Source: a virus. From it: DNA of 28,782 nucleotides. Under the pieces are notes generated by a model, which searched no databases, was not told the origin of the DNA, and saw nothing but the letters and a program-made list of their open reading frames with translations. Location of the stretch: the IMG/VR virus record IMGVR_UViG_3300031976_001139, positions 1 to 28,782 of that record; one strand, written 5' to 3'. Below, piece after piece: positions 1 to 6,469 of the stretch (position 1 is the first letter of the stretch; every line of letters starts with the position of its first letter). Position numbers and translations under genes: made by a program.

Positions 1-127
1 GCAAGGCAGTAGCCCTCTCACCCTATCTATTATGGCGCAGCAGCGCTGATGTAAGGTGGGTCGGACTCCATCCCATTGGTAAAGTCGAGAGGGTACCGGC
101 GCTGTCCCTCCTTCCTCTACTGTGTGA

Positions 128-304
128 TCCAAAGTGCTGCGGTTATTTTATGAATCCAGGATTGACGATGAGCTACCTCTAAATACTGTCCTTTTCGATC
201 GATACGCTGCGGAAGCAATCAGTTACGAAGAGTTGATACTTCCAACTGATGCCTGCTCAGATTCAGAGCTCATCATTCAGGCTTCAAAAAGATTCATTAG
301 CTAG
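128..304 (+). CDS. Possible gene fragment, unrecognised
   Basis: An open frame of 58 codons follows a TGA at 125-127 and ends at the TAG at 302-304; GTG at 134 is the only plausible start. The acidic, well-mixed composition (for example DDELPLNTVLF and YEELILPTDA) looks coding. It has no ATG and no ribosome site, and I recognise no family. Positions 1-127 contain another open frame (frame 3, open from the window edge to 180) but nothing identifiable. The fragment converges on the end of the phage U gene and overlaps its stop by a few bases, so it may be the edge of non-phage DNA that replaced the tail genes. The minus strand of 1-296 has only very short frames. Confidence 0.28.
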   Translation, partial: SKVLRLFYESRIDDELPLNTVLFDRYAAEAISYEELILPTDACSDSELIIQASKRFIS

Positions 305-743
305 CACTAAATGGATCCCCAACGGCATGCGACCAGCGCACGGCCAGCACTAGATCCACGCCAATGATGTCGCTGCCCTCTTCGGGGTAGTAGATCGTGC
401 CGCCGGTATAGGCGATATCCTCGCATAGCCCACCCAGCGTGCGATCGCCTCCAGTAGCCTCATGAATCAGGTCAGCCAGAATAGTGTTGCCCTGAGTGCT
501 CCATTGCCGGTGGTCGCGGTCAGCCTGGTGCACAGTTTCAACCGTGACCTCCGTGGTCACGCTCACACCGCCGTAACGGTTACGCTCCACAAGGCCGTCA
601 CTGCCATCCCAAAGGCTTCGCGCGGGCAAGGTGTCGATGATGCTGTTCGCTCGCTCGGCACTTAGCCGCTCTGCGAGTGCTGCGATGATCTGCTCTCTGA
701 TAGGGGTCATATCATTGCCGATTGAGTAGTCGTTCTGCTTCAT
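297..743 (-). CDS. Lambda gpU-like minor tail / tail terminator protein
   Basis: A 148-residue protein (131 in lambda U) placed directly after a gpZ-like gene, as in lambda. Family knowledge: gpU caps the tail tube and joins it to the head connector. The N-terminal segment MTPIREQIIAALAERL and the ending IGVDLVLAVRWSHAVGDPF fit the U family style, in which a hydrophobic beta strand ends in a GDP turn. The frame opens at 743, overlapping the end of Z by 32 bp; an alternative ATG at 710 gives a 137-residue protein nearer to lambda U in length, and neither start has a strong ribosome site. The C-terminus looks natural rather than cut. It is the last recognisable phage gene of the late operon: the tube gene V and everything beyond are missing. 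Confidence 0.68.
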   Translation of the reverse strand: MKQNDYSIGNDMTPIREQIIAALAERLSAERANSIIDTLPARSLWDGSDGLVERNRYGGVSVTTEVTVETVHQADRDHRQWSTQGNTILADLIHEATGGDRTLGGLCEDIAYTGGTIYYPEEGSDIIGVDLVLAVRWSHAVGDPFSAS

Positions 744-1284
744 GATCCATGCGCTGCATTAAGCGATTGCCGCTGGGCGCCTCGAGATCGTCTTTTACAT
801 CGCTAAACACCTGGCTGGTAGAAGGGCCGTAAAGCACCTTGATGCCTTCACTGCGCCCCAGGCCAGGGCCGTATTGGGTACGAATAGCGATAGCCTGCAC
901 ACCGTTGGCGAACCGAATGAAGAAAGCGCCAGGCATGCGCTTTTTGCCACCACTTGGCTTTACCTGCACACCCAGCCCACCCGCTTTATAGGCACGGTGT
1001 GGGTAGCGAGTGAGCAGCGTGCCCCGCGTTGGCGTCCGGATAGCGCCGTTCAAGCTATTAACGGTGGCCCGCTTAACGGTCAGCTTGTCGCGCACATAGC
1101 CCGCCTTGAGCTTCACCTGCTTGCGGATCTCTTTGCTGGCCTCGGTACGGGTTACACCTAACGTGTGGTTGATGGCGCGGCTCATGGCGCGCGGTGCGCC
1201 ATTCTTAATGTGCATCAAGTCACTTTCGATACGGCGGATCGCTTGCCTATCCACCGTTATCTTGATCGGGGAGGTCTGGCTCAT
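712..1284 (-). CDS. Lambda gpZ-like minor tail protein
   Basis: A 190-residue basic protein, the length of lambda gpZ (192). In lambda Z acts with U and FII at the head-tail junction. Visible features are the N-terminal segment ITVDRQAIRRIESDLMHIKNG, followed by a basic helical stretch (NHTLGVTRTEASKEIRKQVKLKA) typical of the minor tail Z family, then GGKKRMPGAFFIRFANG and IAIRTQYGPGLGRSEGIKVLYGPS, a pattern I associate with Z-type proteins. The start ATG overlaps the stop of the FII-like gene (ATGA type), so translation is probably coupled. Order FII-Z-U agrees with lambda. Confidence 0.75.
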   Translation of the reverse strand: MSQTSPIKITVDRQAIRRIESDLMHIKNGAPRAMSRAINHTLGVTRTEASKEIRKQVKLKAGYVRDKLTVKRATVNSLNGAIRTPTRGTLLTRYPHRAYKAGGLGVQVKPSGGKKRMPGAFFIRFANGVQAIAIRTQYGPGLGRSEGIKVLYGPSTSQVFSDVKDDLEAPSGNRLMQRMDHEAERLLNRQ

Positions 1285-1604
1285 GTTCGCTCCGGGGTCA
1301 CAATCCAGGTGACCAGGTATCCGTCATCGCGGGCCTTTTGGCCCAACCGCCAGCCCTTGCCGTTCAGCGTCACTACATCGCCGCGGGCGCCAGCACCAAG
1401 TTCACTGGTGTAGCCGGTTAGCTCGGTACGGGCTTCCATGATGACGCCTTGCATGCCTGCCACGGTGCGCTCCACGTCTCGATCGAGCATCACAGTGACA
1501 GACACAGGATCGGCATTTAGTGCGGCGAAGGACGCGGGATCGCCGGCTTCCACCAGTATTTCCCGCGTGCCTTCCCGCACTTCGTCGTCAAAGACGCTCA
1601 TCAC
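1281..1604 (-). CDS. Lambda gpFII-like head-tail attachment protein
   Basis: A 107-residue protein (117 in lambda FII) between the FI-like gene and Z. FII-family proteins bind the packaged head at the portal/W ring and make the surface to which tails attach. The N-terminal segment MMSVFDDEVREGTREILVEAGDPA and the small beta-rich C-terminal half ending in GYLVTWIVTPERT fit this family (also seen in Gifsy-2-type prophages). Two adjacent ATG codons (1604 and 1601) could start it; they overlap the stop of the upstream gene. Assignment rests on order, size and fold style. Confidence 0.62.
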   Translation of the reverse strand: MMSVFDDEVREGTREILVEAGDPASFAALNADPVSVTVMLDRDVERTVAGMQGVIMEARTELTGYTSELGAGARGDVVTLNGKGWRLGQKARDDGYLVTWIVTPERT

Positions 1605-1807
1605 GCACCGCCTGTGCCCTGGCTGGTTGAAGGGTCGATGTCAGTTTCGGCTGCTTTCTGTGAACCTGGGGCTTCCCCAATCACGCCTGCCTTCACCAAG
1701 CGATCCTCTTCGGGTTTATTTTTAGGCTTGTAAGGCTGGCCAAGCTTGGCCAGCACCTCATTGCCCTTTTCAATTTGTCCGCGGATTACCACGTATTGTT
1801 TAGCCAT
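1601..1807 (-). CDS. Small FI-position protein, function uncertain
   Basis: A 68-residue protein after the capsid gene, at the place of lambda FI, which assists docking of terminase to proheads. The N-terminal part (AKQYVVIRGQIEKGNEVLAKLGQPYKP) is basic and ordered; the tail (about residues 47-68, rich in A, S, T, G and D) looks flexible. It is about half the length of lambda FI, so homology is not shown. A good ribosome site (AGGAGG, reverse complement of cctcct at 1813-1818) precedes the ATG. It lies downstream of a strong terminator-like hairpin that separates it from the capsid gene. Confidence 0.55.
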   Translation of the reverse strand: MAKQYVVIRGQIEKGNEVLAKLGQPYKPKNKPEEDRLVKAGVIGEAPGSQKAAETDIDPSTSQGTGGA

Positions 1808-1834
1808 GGCGGCCTCCTGTTAGTCGATGGGGCA

Positions 1835-1858
1835 CAAAAAACCCCGCATTGAGCGGGG
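1835..1858 (-). terminator. Intrinsic terminator directly after the capsid gene
   Basis: On the minus strand a 6-bp all-GC stem (CCCCGC / GCGGGG) with a 5-nt loop is followed by a run of six T. It starts 4 bp past the stop of the major capsid gene and before the FI-like gene, in the direction of late transcription. It should stop a large part of unmodified transcripts, making E the most abundant message, unless a Q-type antiterminator lets polymerase read through to FI, FII, Z and U. Confidence 0.8.
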
Positions 1859-1861
1859 CGG

Positions 1862-2887
1862 TTATGCGACCTTGGCGTAAACAAAGGCATCCGGTTCATG
1901 GAAGCCTGGCAGGGGTGCTGCCTGCATCATGAGCCAACGCACGCTGGGATCTTTCTCGATCCAACTTTTCGGGTAGCGAGCAACATCGAACATGCCACCT
2001 TCAATGGCCTCCATATCCTGAATGGCCGCGTACAGCATGCCGCAACGGCTGGAGGTGGGCCCCATGACTAAACCACCTGCCGGGATCATTGGTTGCTCAT
2101 TACCCTCCGGATCGAGGTACCACTCTTCGTAGGAGAAGAGATCAACACCAGGATCGTTGAGGTAGCCCAGGTAGGTCACCCCATCCGGCAGCTCTTCCGG
2201 GCGAATCATGCCAAGATCGATGCGCCGGGTGTTGAGCTTCTTGATGACGGATTCACTATCCAGGAAGGCGTCAGCCGCCTCGGCGCTCATCACGGCGGCA
2301 TTCGCCGTCCGGCCGCTGTCTTTGGCGATGCGCCGCTTGTACTTACGCAGGTCAGCAATCGGGTCGGCGGTAGGTTCCGTCCATAGCACGGCTTCAGTGA
2401 CCTGGTGGCTGGCAGCCATCTGATAATCAATGATGTCATCGACACCATCACCCACCACTTCCACTTGGCCGCTGGTCAAGGCTTGCGCCACCATCCACTC
2501 TTCACGGCGGTTGATTTGGTCATCCAGATCTTCCATGTCACGCGCCAGCTGATCCCCCGCCCGTTGAAGCGGCGTGCGGCCAGAATAGATTTGCTCACCT
2601 GGCTGGCGATGGCCAAGCAACTGGCCTGCGTTAGTTTCCAGCTTGGGCTTGATGTAAGGCGGCTGATAGCTGCGCATAACGCTACCGGTACGATCAACCA
2701 CTTTGCCAGGGCGGTTAGAGCGAACGAACGGCGCCATTTTGCGCTGGCCTTTGAGGATGTCGATGTCAACGTGCTGGGTCACAGAGTTGACCGGGTTAGC
2801 ACCAAAGAAGGTAGTGCCGAGGAAACGCCGGGCGCGCTTCATCTGCTCAACCGCCTCTAGCATTGTGCGGGGTTCAAACAAGTCCAT
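1862..2887 (-). CDS. E: Major capsid protein, lambda gpE family
   Basis: A 341-residue protein, the same size as lambda gpE. It forms the HK97-fold shell of the icosahedral head. The N-terminus (MDLFEPRTMLEAVEQM then RRFLGTTFFG) matches the gpE pattern, as do VTQHVDIDILKGQRKMAPFV, the PGEQIYSGRTPLQRAGDQLARDM segment with the following helix carrying NRREEWMVAQALTSGQ, and the C-terminal ARYPKSWIEKDPSVRWLMMQAAPLP. A ribosome site (AGGAG) precedes the ATG. It follows the decoration protein gene D as in lambda and is followed at once by a terminator. Confidence 0.95.
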   Translation of the reverse strand: MDLFEPRTMLEAVEQMKRARRFLGTTFFGANPVNSVTQHVDIDILKGQRKMAPFVRSNRPGKVVDRTGSVMRSYQPPYIKPKLETNAGQLLGHRQPGEQIYSGRTPLQRAGDQLARDMEDLDDQINRREEWMVAQALTSGQVEVVGDGVDDIIDYQMAASHQVTEAVLWTEPTADPIADLRKYKRRIAKDSGRTANAAVMSAEAADAFLDSESVIKKLNTRRIDLGMIRPEELPDGVTYLGYLNDPGVDLFSYEEWYLDPEGNEQPMIPAGGLVMGPTSSRCGMLYAAIQDMEAIEGGMFDVARYPKSWIEKDPSVRWLMMQAAPLPGFHEPDAFVYAKVA

Positions 2888-2943
2888 GGTTTTCTCCTGG
2901 GTTATATCAACGATGAAAGGCCTGGCTGCCTCTAGCGGCGGGC

Positions 2944-3297
2944 TTATCGAACGAATAGGGAAACGTGACGCAGCGCTTTGCGGACTGAAGCGACGGTGTG
3001 GCCAGTGCCAAGGGTGAGCTTGTCACCGCGCACGTCACCACACATCAGCGCTTCGGCTTCTACATCGCCGTCCGTCGCGTCGACGTCTTCCCACAGAATG
3101 ACGCTCGGGGTTGCGCTGCCGTCTTCGGCGGCTGAGGCAGACAAGATGTATTTCTCATCCGCAGTCACTTCCCCCATCACGGCACCCGCTGGCTGAACTT
3201 GGCCGGCGGCAACGGTGATTGTCATGAAGCGGCGCGGGAAATCGCCTGCCAGCAACGCGGCGGCTTGCGGGTGGGGTTTGGCGGTCATTCCAGCCAT
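2944..3297 (-). CDS. D: Head decoration protein, lambda gpD family
   Basis: A 117-residue protein (110 in lambda). gpD trimers bind the expanded capsid at threefold sites and stabilise it against DNA pressure. The typical features are an N-terminal segment that includes DFPRRFMTITVAAGQ, the phrase LPAGAV-like VQPAGAVMGEVTADEKYILSA, and the C-terminal beta strands around VILWEDVDA and DVEAEALMCGDV. Position between protease/scaffold and major capsid genes is as in lambda. Confidence 0.88.
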   Translation of the reverse strand: MAGMTAKPHPQAAALLAGDFPRRFMTITVAAGQVQPAGAVMGEVTADEKYILSASAAEDGSATPSVILWEDVDATDGDVEAEALMCGDVRGDKLTLGTGHTVASVRKALRHVSLFVR

Positions 3298-3348
3298 GAT
3301 GAAATCCTCTTTAACGATCAGTGGTATTGGCTTGCGGTTGGCGGGAGA

Positions 3349-3738
3349 TCACTTCCAGCGAGCGGTGATGGCATTGACCCCTTCGGCACGTTCGACCGCT
3401 TCGGTGTCATCTTTCGGCGGGGTAGCCGAAGGCGCGCCCTGCCCGTCCGCACGCATAGACTGCAAACTGATTCCGCGATCCTGGGCGGCTTTGAATAGCG
3501 CCAATCCCGTGGCTTCGACACTGGTACCTTCATCAATGGCGGTGGCCACCTCTTTCTCAAAGCCTGGCGATGCCAGGTCAAGAATGCCTTTGCAGCGTGC
3601 GCGCTCAGCGTCAGCCGCCTCGGCTCGAATTTTGTCGGTATCAACGGTTTCAGCGGCCGCAATCTGAATGCTTTTTGGGTCGGTGCCCGCTTCAATGGCG
3701 GCATGGAGTTCAGCGGTGGTTTTAACGGTCGTCATCAT
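3349..3738 (-). CDS. Nested scaffold protein, lambda Nu3-like internal start
   Basis: In-frame internal start inside gene C. A tandem ATG ATG (3738, 3735) is preceded by a perfect AAGGAG ribosome site (reverse complement at 3743-3748) at a spacing of 4 bases, which is unlikely inside a coding region by chance. The product, 129 residues starting MMTTVKTTAELHAAIEAG, is acidic and helical, as expected of a scaffold. In lambda, Nu3 is made in the same way from the 3' part of gene C and guides assembly of the capsid shell before it is cut up. The residues just before this start are basic and serine-rich (SKTSTKRS), probably the linker. Confidence 0.8.
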   Translation of the reverse strand: MMTTVKTTAELHAAIEAGTDPKSIQIAAAETVDTDKIRAEAADAERARCKGILDLASPGFEKEVATAIDEGTSVEATGLALFKAAQDRGISLQSMRADGQGAPSATPPKDDTEAVERAEGVNAITARWK

Positions 3739-4578
3739 GACGCTCCTTTTCGTGCTGGTTTTTGAGACGGAGCCCGCCAGTTCGGCGATCAGGCCCTCTA
3801 GTGAGCCGAGGCGGTCGGCCATACCGGCCGCCACGGCAAGTGCACCAGTGGCGATACCGCCCTGGCGGAAACGGTCATTAACCTCTTCACGGGGAATGCT
3901 TCGATTGCGTGCCACCTTGTCGAGAAACACATCTGCGAGCTCATCAGTGCGCGTTTGCAGCTGGGCACGGCCTGCCTCGGTTTCCAGATCTGGGCGCTTG
4001 TTCGGGGCGTTGCTTGAAACAATCTCATAGCTCTTTTCGCCGGGACGGTCTTCGCGCTTACGCAGGCTAAGCACCACGCCAACGCTGCCTAGCTGGGCGG
4101 TGTCGTCAACGATCACTTCATCGGCTGCGCTGGCAATCCAGTACGAAGCACTGGCCGCCTGCCCGCCTACGTAGGCTTTGATCGGCTTGGTACCGCGTGC
4201 CTGAAAGATCATCTCTGCCAGTTCATTAATGCCGGTGGCTTCACCGCCGGGGCTGTCAATGTCCAGCACCAGCACACTCACAGACGGGTTATCGAGCGCC
4301 GCCTGAATGTCGGTGGCCAGGCTGCCGGTGGCAGTGGCACCGCTAATCTCGGTCATCAAATTGGCATGACGAAAAATAGGGCCGCTAACGGGGATAATGG
4401 CAACACCATCGCGCACGGTGACGCTGCGCGTATTGTCCAGCGGGCGACCTAGCCTGGCTTCCAGCGCTTGAACATCGCCTTCCCGCGCTGCAACGGCCAT
4501 GACGGTATCGAGTGCTTCAGCGGTCATCAGCCACGTATGGCTAGCCGCCAACTCGAAGGCGGTGCGAGGCAGTGTCAT
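3349..4578 (-). CDS. C: Prohead protease with C-terminal scaffold, lambda gpC family (S49)
   Basis: A 409-residue protein (439 in lambda gpC). The N-terminal two thirds is an S49/ClpP-fold serine protease: VLDIDSPGGEATGINELAE (about 104-122, oxyanion loop) and VGGQAASASYWIASAADEV (about 137-155), with Ser143 in the AASAS motif the likely nucleophile. The region after about residue 280 is helical and charged and corresponds to the scaffold part, also made separately from an internal start (see the nested gene). The protease processes the portal and scaffold during prohead maturation. It sits between portal and decoration genes as expected. Confidence 0.92.
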   Translation of the reverse strand: MTLPRTAFELAASHTWLMTAEALDTVMAVAAREGDVQALEARLGRPLDNTRSVTVRDGVAIIPVSGPIFRHANLMTEISGATATGSLATDIQAALDNPSVSVLVLDIDSPGGEATGINELAEMIFQARGTKPIKAYVGGQAASASYWIASAADEVIVDDTAQLGSVGVVLSLRKREDRPGEKSYEIVSSNAPNKRPDLETEAGRAQLQTRTDELADVFLDKVARNRSIPREEVNDRFRQGGIATGALAVAAGMADRLGSLEGLIAELAGSVSKTSTKRSVMMTTVKTTAELHAAIEAGTDPKSIQIAAAETVDTDKIRAEAADAERARCKGILDLASPGFEKEVATAIDEGTSVEATGLALFKAAQDRGISLQSMRADGQGAPSATPPKDDTEAVERAEGVNAITARWK

Positions 4579-4592
4579 GGGGTTCTCCTGAT

Positions 4593-6245
4593 TTATTCGT
4601 CAGCGTCTGCGTTGGCGGGCTCTTTCTCTTCTGAGTGCACTTTTCCGCCCACATAGACAGGCACGTTGTCTTCTCGCTTGCGCTGGATTTCTCGGGCACG
4701 GTCTCGATGAACGTCTTCCCAGTCTTCGCCGTGCAGCGCCATGGTTTCGATATGTTCGTTACTGGTGCCGTTGGCGATCCGCTCGGTTGCTGCCCGGGCA
4801 TCGACCTGCTCATTTAGCGAGCCAAGGGGTTCACCGATCCATAAGCCGCGGGTATAAGCACGGCGGCGTACCGGGTCGTTATAACCCGGTAGCTGAATAC
4901 GGCCACGCGCCACCAGCTCATCGATGACCAGCTCGTAAGTGGGCTGACAAAACTGCACCGTAAGATGGTGGCGGCGCTGCTTGATAAACTTCCATAGCTG
5001 GTTGAAGGCGGCGCGGGCGGCGGTATAACTCGTCGAGAAGTGCATCAGCAGCACCTCAGAAGGCATTTCCAGTGCCGCCCCCATCTCTTTCACAATGGCC
5101 ACAAAGAACGGGTCGAACTGGGCATTCGGCCGGTTGGGGTTAATGGTGACCGGTTCGGCGCCCTCCTCAAGATCCCAGACAGCGCCTTCCCCCAAGGTCA
5201 GGTTATCGCCATCACTGGGCTGGTCTCCGGAGCTACTGACAACGGGCCGGTCGGGTTTGTTGGGGTCGTCGCTATCCTCGCTCCACATTGGCCCGCCGGC
5301 CGCCATGTCGGGATCATCATTGGGCGAATGCTTAATCGCCACGGTGAACATGGCGCTGATCACGGCAGCGGTCAGCTCTGCCTGGCTGAACCGCTCCAAC
5401 TTTTGCAGCGCTTCCAGAATCGGTGCCAAGTACGGCACGCCGCGGGTTTGACCTGGCCGGCCTTTCTCATTAACCAGGTGCAAAATGCGCCGGCGCCCCG
5501 TTTGGGGGCCAAAGATCGGGTACCATTTCCACTGCTGCGAGGTGGTGTAGTCACTTGGGTAACCACTGCAAACGCGAATATGCGTCGGCTTGCCCAGTCT
5601 GTCGGTGCGTACACCGTCGACTTCATTCGGGGTGTGAAGGTTGGTCAACGGATTGCCGACCCGCTCGGCTTCAATCAACTGCAGCTTTGTGCCAAACAGG
5701 CAGCCAGGGCGCTGATCATCGGGTGTCATGGCAAACACATCGCCGCTGACTAACGCACTGATAAAGGCCAGCCGCTGGAGCATGTAAAAATCGAGACCGG
5801 CCTCGATGTCGCACTCGGCTGGATCCTCTGCCCATAACCGAAACCCACGCGCCAGCTCATCATTGAGCGCATCGGCTTCATCGTCGCTTAGCCCCAGGGA
5901 TTCACCGTCTACGTTAGGACGCACCGTTAGCCCCATGCCCACCACGTTGGTGGCGGCACGGTTAACGGCGGCACGTGCCATCATGTGGTTTCGGTAGGCG
6001 TCCCGGGTACGGCTAATCAGCAGTTCGCGTTCGCCGGTGGGAGTGTCCTGCCGAGGGCTACCGAGCCCAGGTAGCCAACTGAGCATCGAGCGAATCATCC
6101 GGCTTGCGCCGCGGTGCCGAGTCTCGCTGCCACTATTGGCGCGCGCACGGCCTTGCGTAGACTCCAGGCGCTCAAGTTCCTGGCGAACCAGCTGATCGCG
6201 CTTTTGTTCAGCAGTGCTGCCCTTTAAGCGGTTAAATAGGCCCAT
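4593..6245 (-). CDS. B: Portal protein, lambda gpB family
   Basis: A 550-residue protein (533 in lambda gpB). Twelve copies form the ring through which DNA enters and leaves the head. Family features visible: the basic N-terminus, RDAYRNHMMARAAVNRAATNVVGMGL (about 83-108), LQLIEAERVGNP, the segment RPGQTRGVPYLAPILEALQKL (about 266-286), and PSEVLLMHFSTSYTAARAAFNQLW (about 394-417), all typical of lambda-type portals. The C-terminus (about 520-550) is charged and loose. The gene starts 2 bp after W ends. Confidence 0.95.
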   Translation of the reverse strand: MGLFNRLKGSTAEQKRDQLVRQELERLESTQGRARANSGSETRHRGASRMIRSMLSWLPGLGSPRQDTPTGERELLISRTRDAYRNHMMARAAVNRAATNVVGMGLTVRPNVDGESLGLSDDEADALNDELARGFRLWAEDPAECDIEAGLDFYMLQRLAFISALVSGDVFAMTPDDQRPGCLFGTKLQLIEAERVGNPLTNLHTPNEVDGVRTDRLGKPTHIRVCSGYPSDYTTSQQWKWYPIFGPQTGRRRILHLVNEKGRPGQTRGVPYLAPILEALQKLERFSQAELTAAVISAMFTVAIKHSPNDDPDMAAGGPMWSEDSDDPNKPDRPVVSSSGDQPSDGDNLTLGEGAVWDLEEGAEPVTINPNRPNAQFDPFFVAIVKEMGAALEMPSEVLLMHFSTSYTAARAAFNQLWKFIKQRRHHLTVQFCQPTYELVIDELVARGRIQLPGYNDPVRRRAYTRGLWIGEPLGSLNEQVDARAATERIANGTSNEHIETMALHGEDWEDVHRDRAREIQRKREDNVPVYVGGKVHSEEKEPANADADE

Positions 6246-6247
6246 GA

Positions 6248-6469
6248 TTAAAATCCAATGTAGCGAACGCGGTGACGACCACCGTGGGTTTTCGCTGCTC
6301 TCTCTTTAGCGGCCATTCGTTCAAAGCGCTCTTCCATTTTGTAAAGCGTGGGGAGGTCTGCCCGGGTGTACTGCCGATCGCCAAAGCGCCATGACTGCGA
6401 GCCGCTTAGGATTTTGTCGATGGCTTCGCGCACCTTACTAAGGCGTGCAGAATAAGTTTCGGTCGTCAT
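6248..6469 (-). CDS. W: Head-to-tail joining protein, lambda gpW family
   Basis: A 73-residue protein (68 in lambda gpW). gpW fills the portal end after packaging and is needed before FII and the tail bind. It shows the gpW pattern: helix 1 (SARLSKVREAIDKILSG), a hairpin with the aromatic turn SWRFGDRQYTRADL, then helix 2 (LPTLYKMEERFERMAAKE). It overlaps the end of the terminase gene by 4 bp (ATGA) and sits between terminase and portal, as in lambda. Confidence 0.92.
   Translation of the reverse strand: MTTETYSARLSKVREAIDKILSGSQSWRFGDRQYTRADLPTLYKMEERFERMAAKERAAKTHGGRHRVRYIGF

Noticed and set aside
1-300. Copy of the tRNA 3' end (attL) at the left edge
   Set aside because: I compared the tRNA 3' half with positions 1-300 by eye; only short chance matches such as GGTCGGA occur, not a usable direct repeat.
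5040-5753. A 237-codon plus-strand frame opposite the portal gene
   Set aside because: Antisense to a clear lambda-type portal gene, with composition of a mirror frame and no ribosome site.
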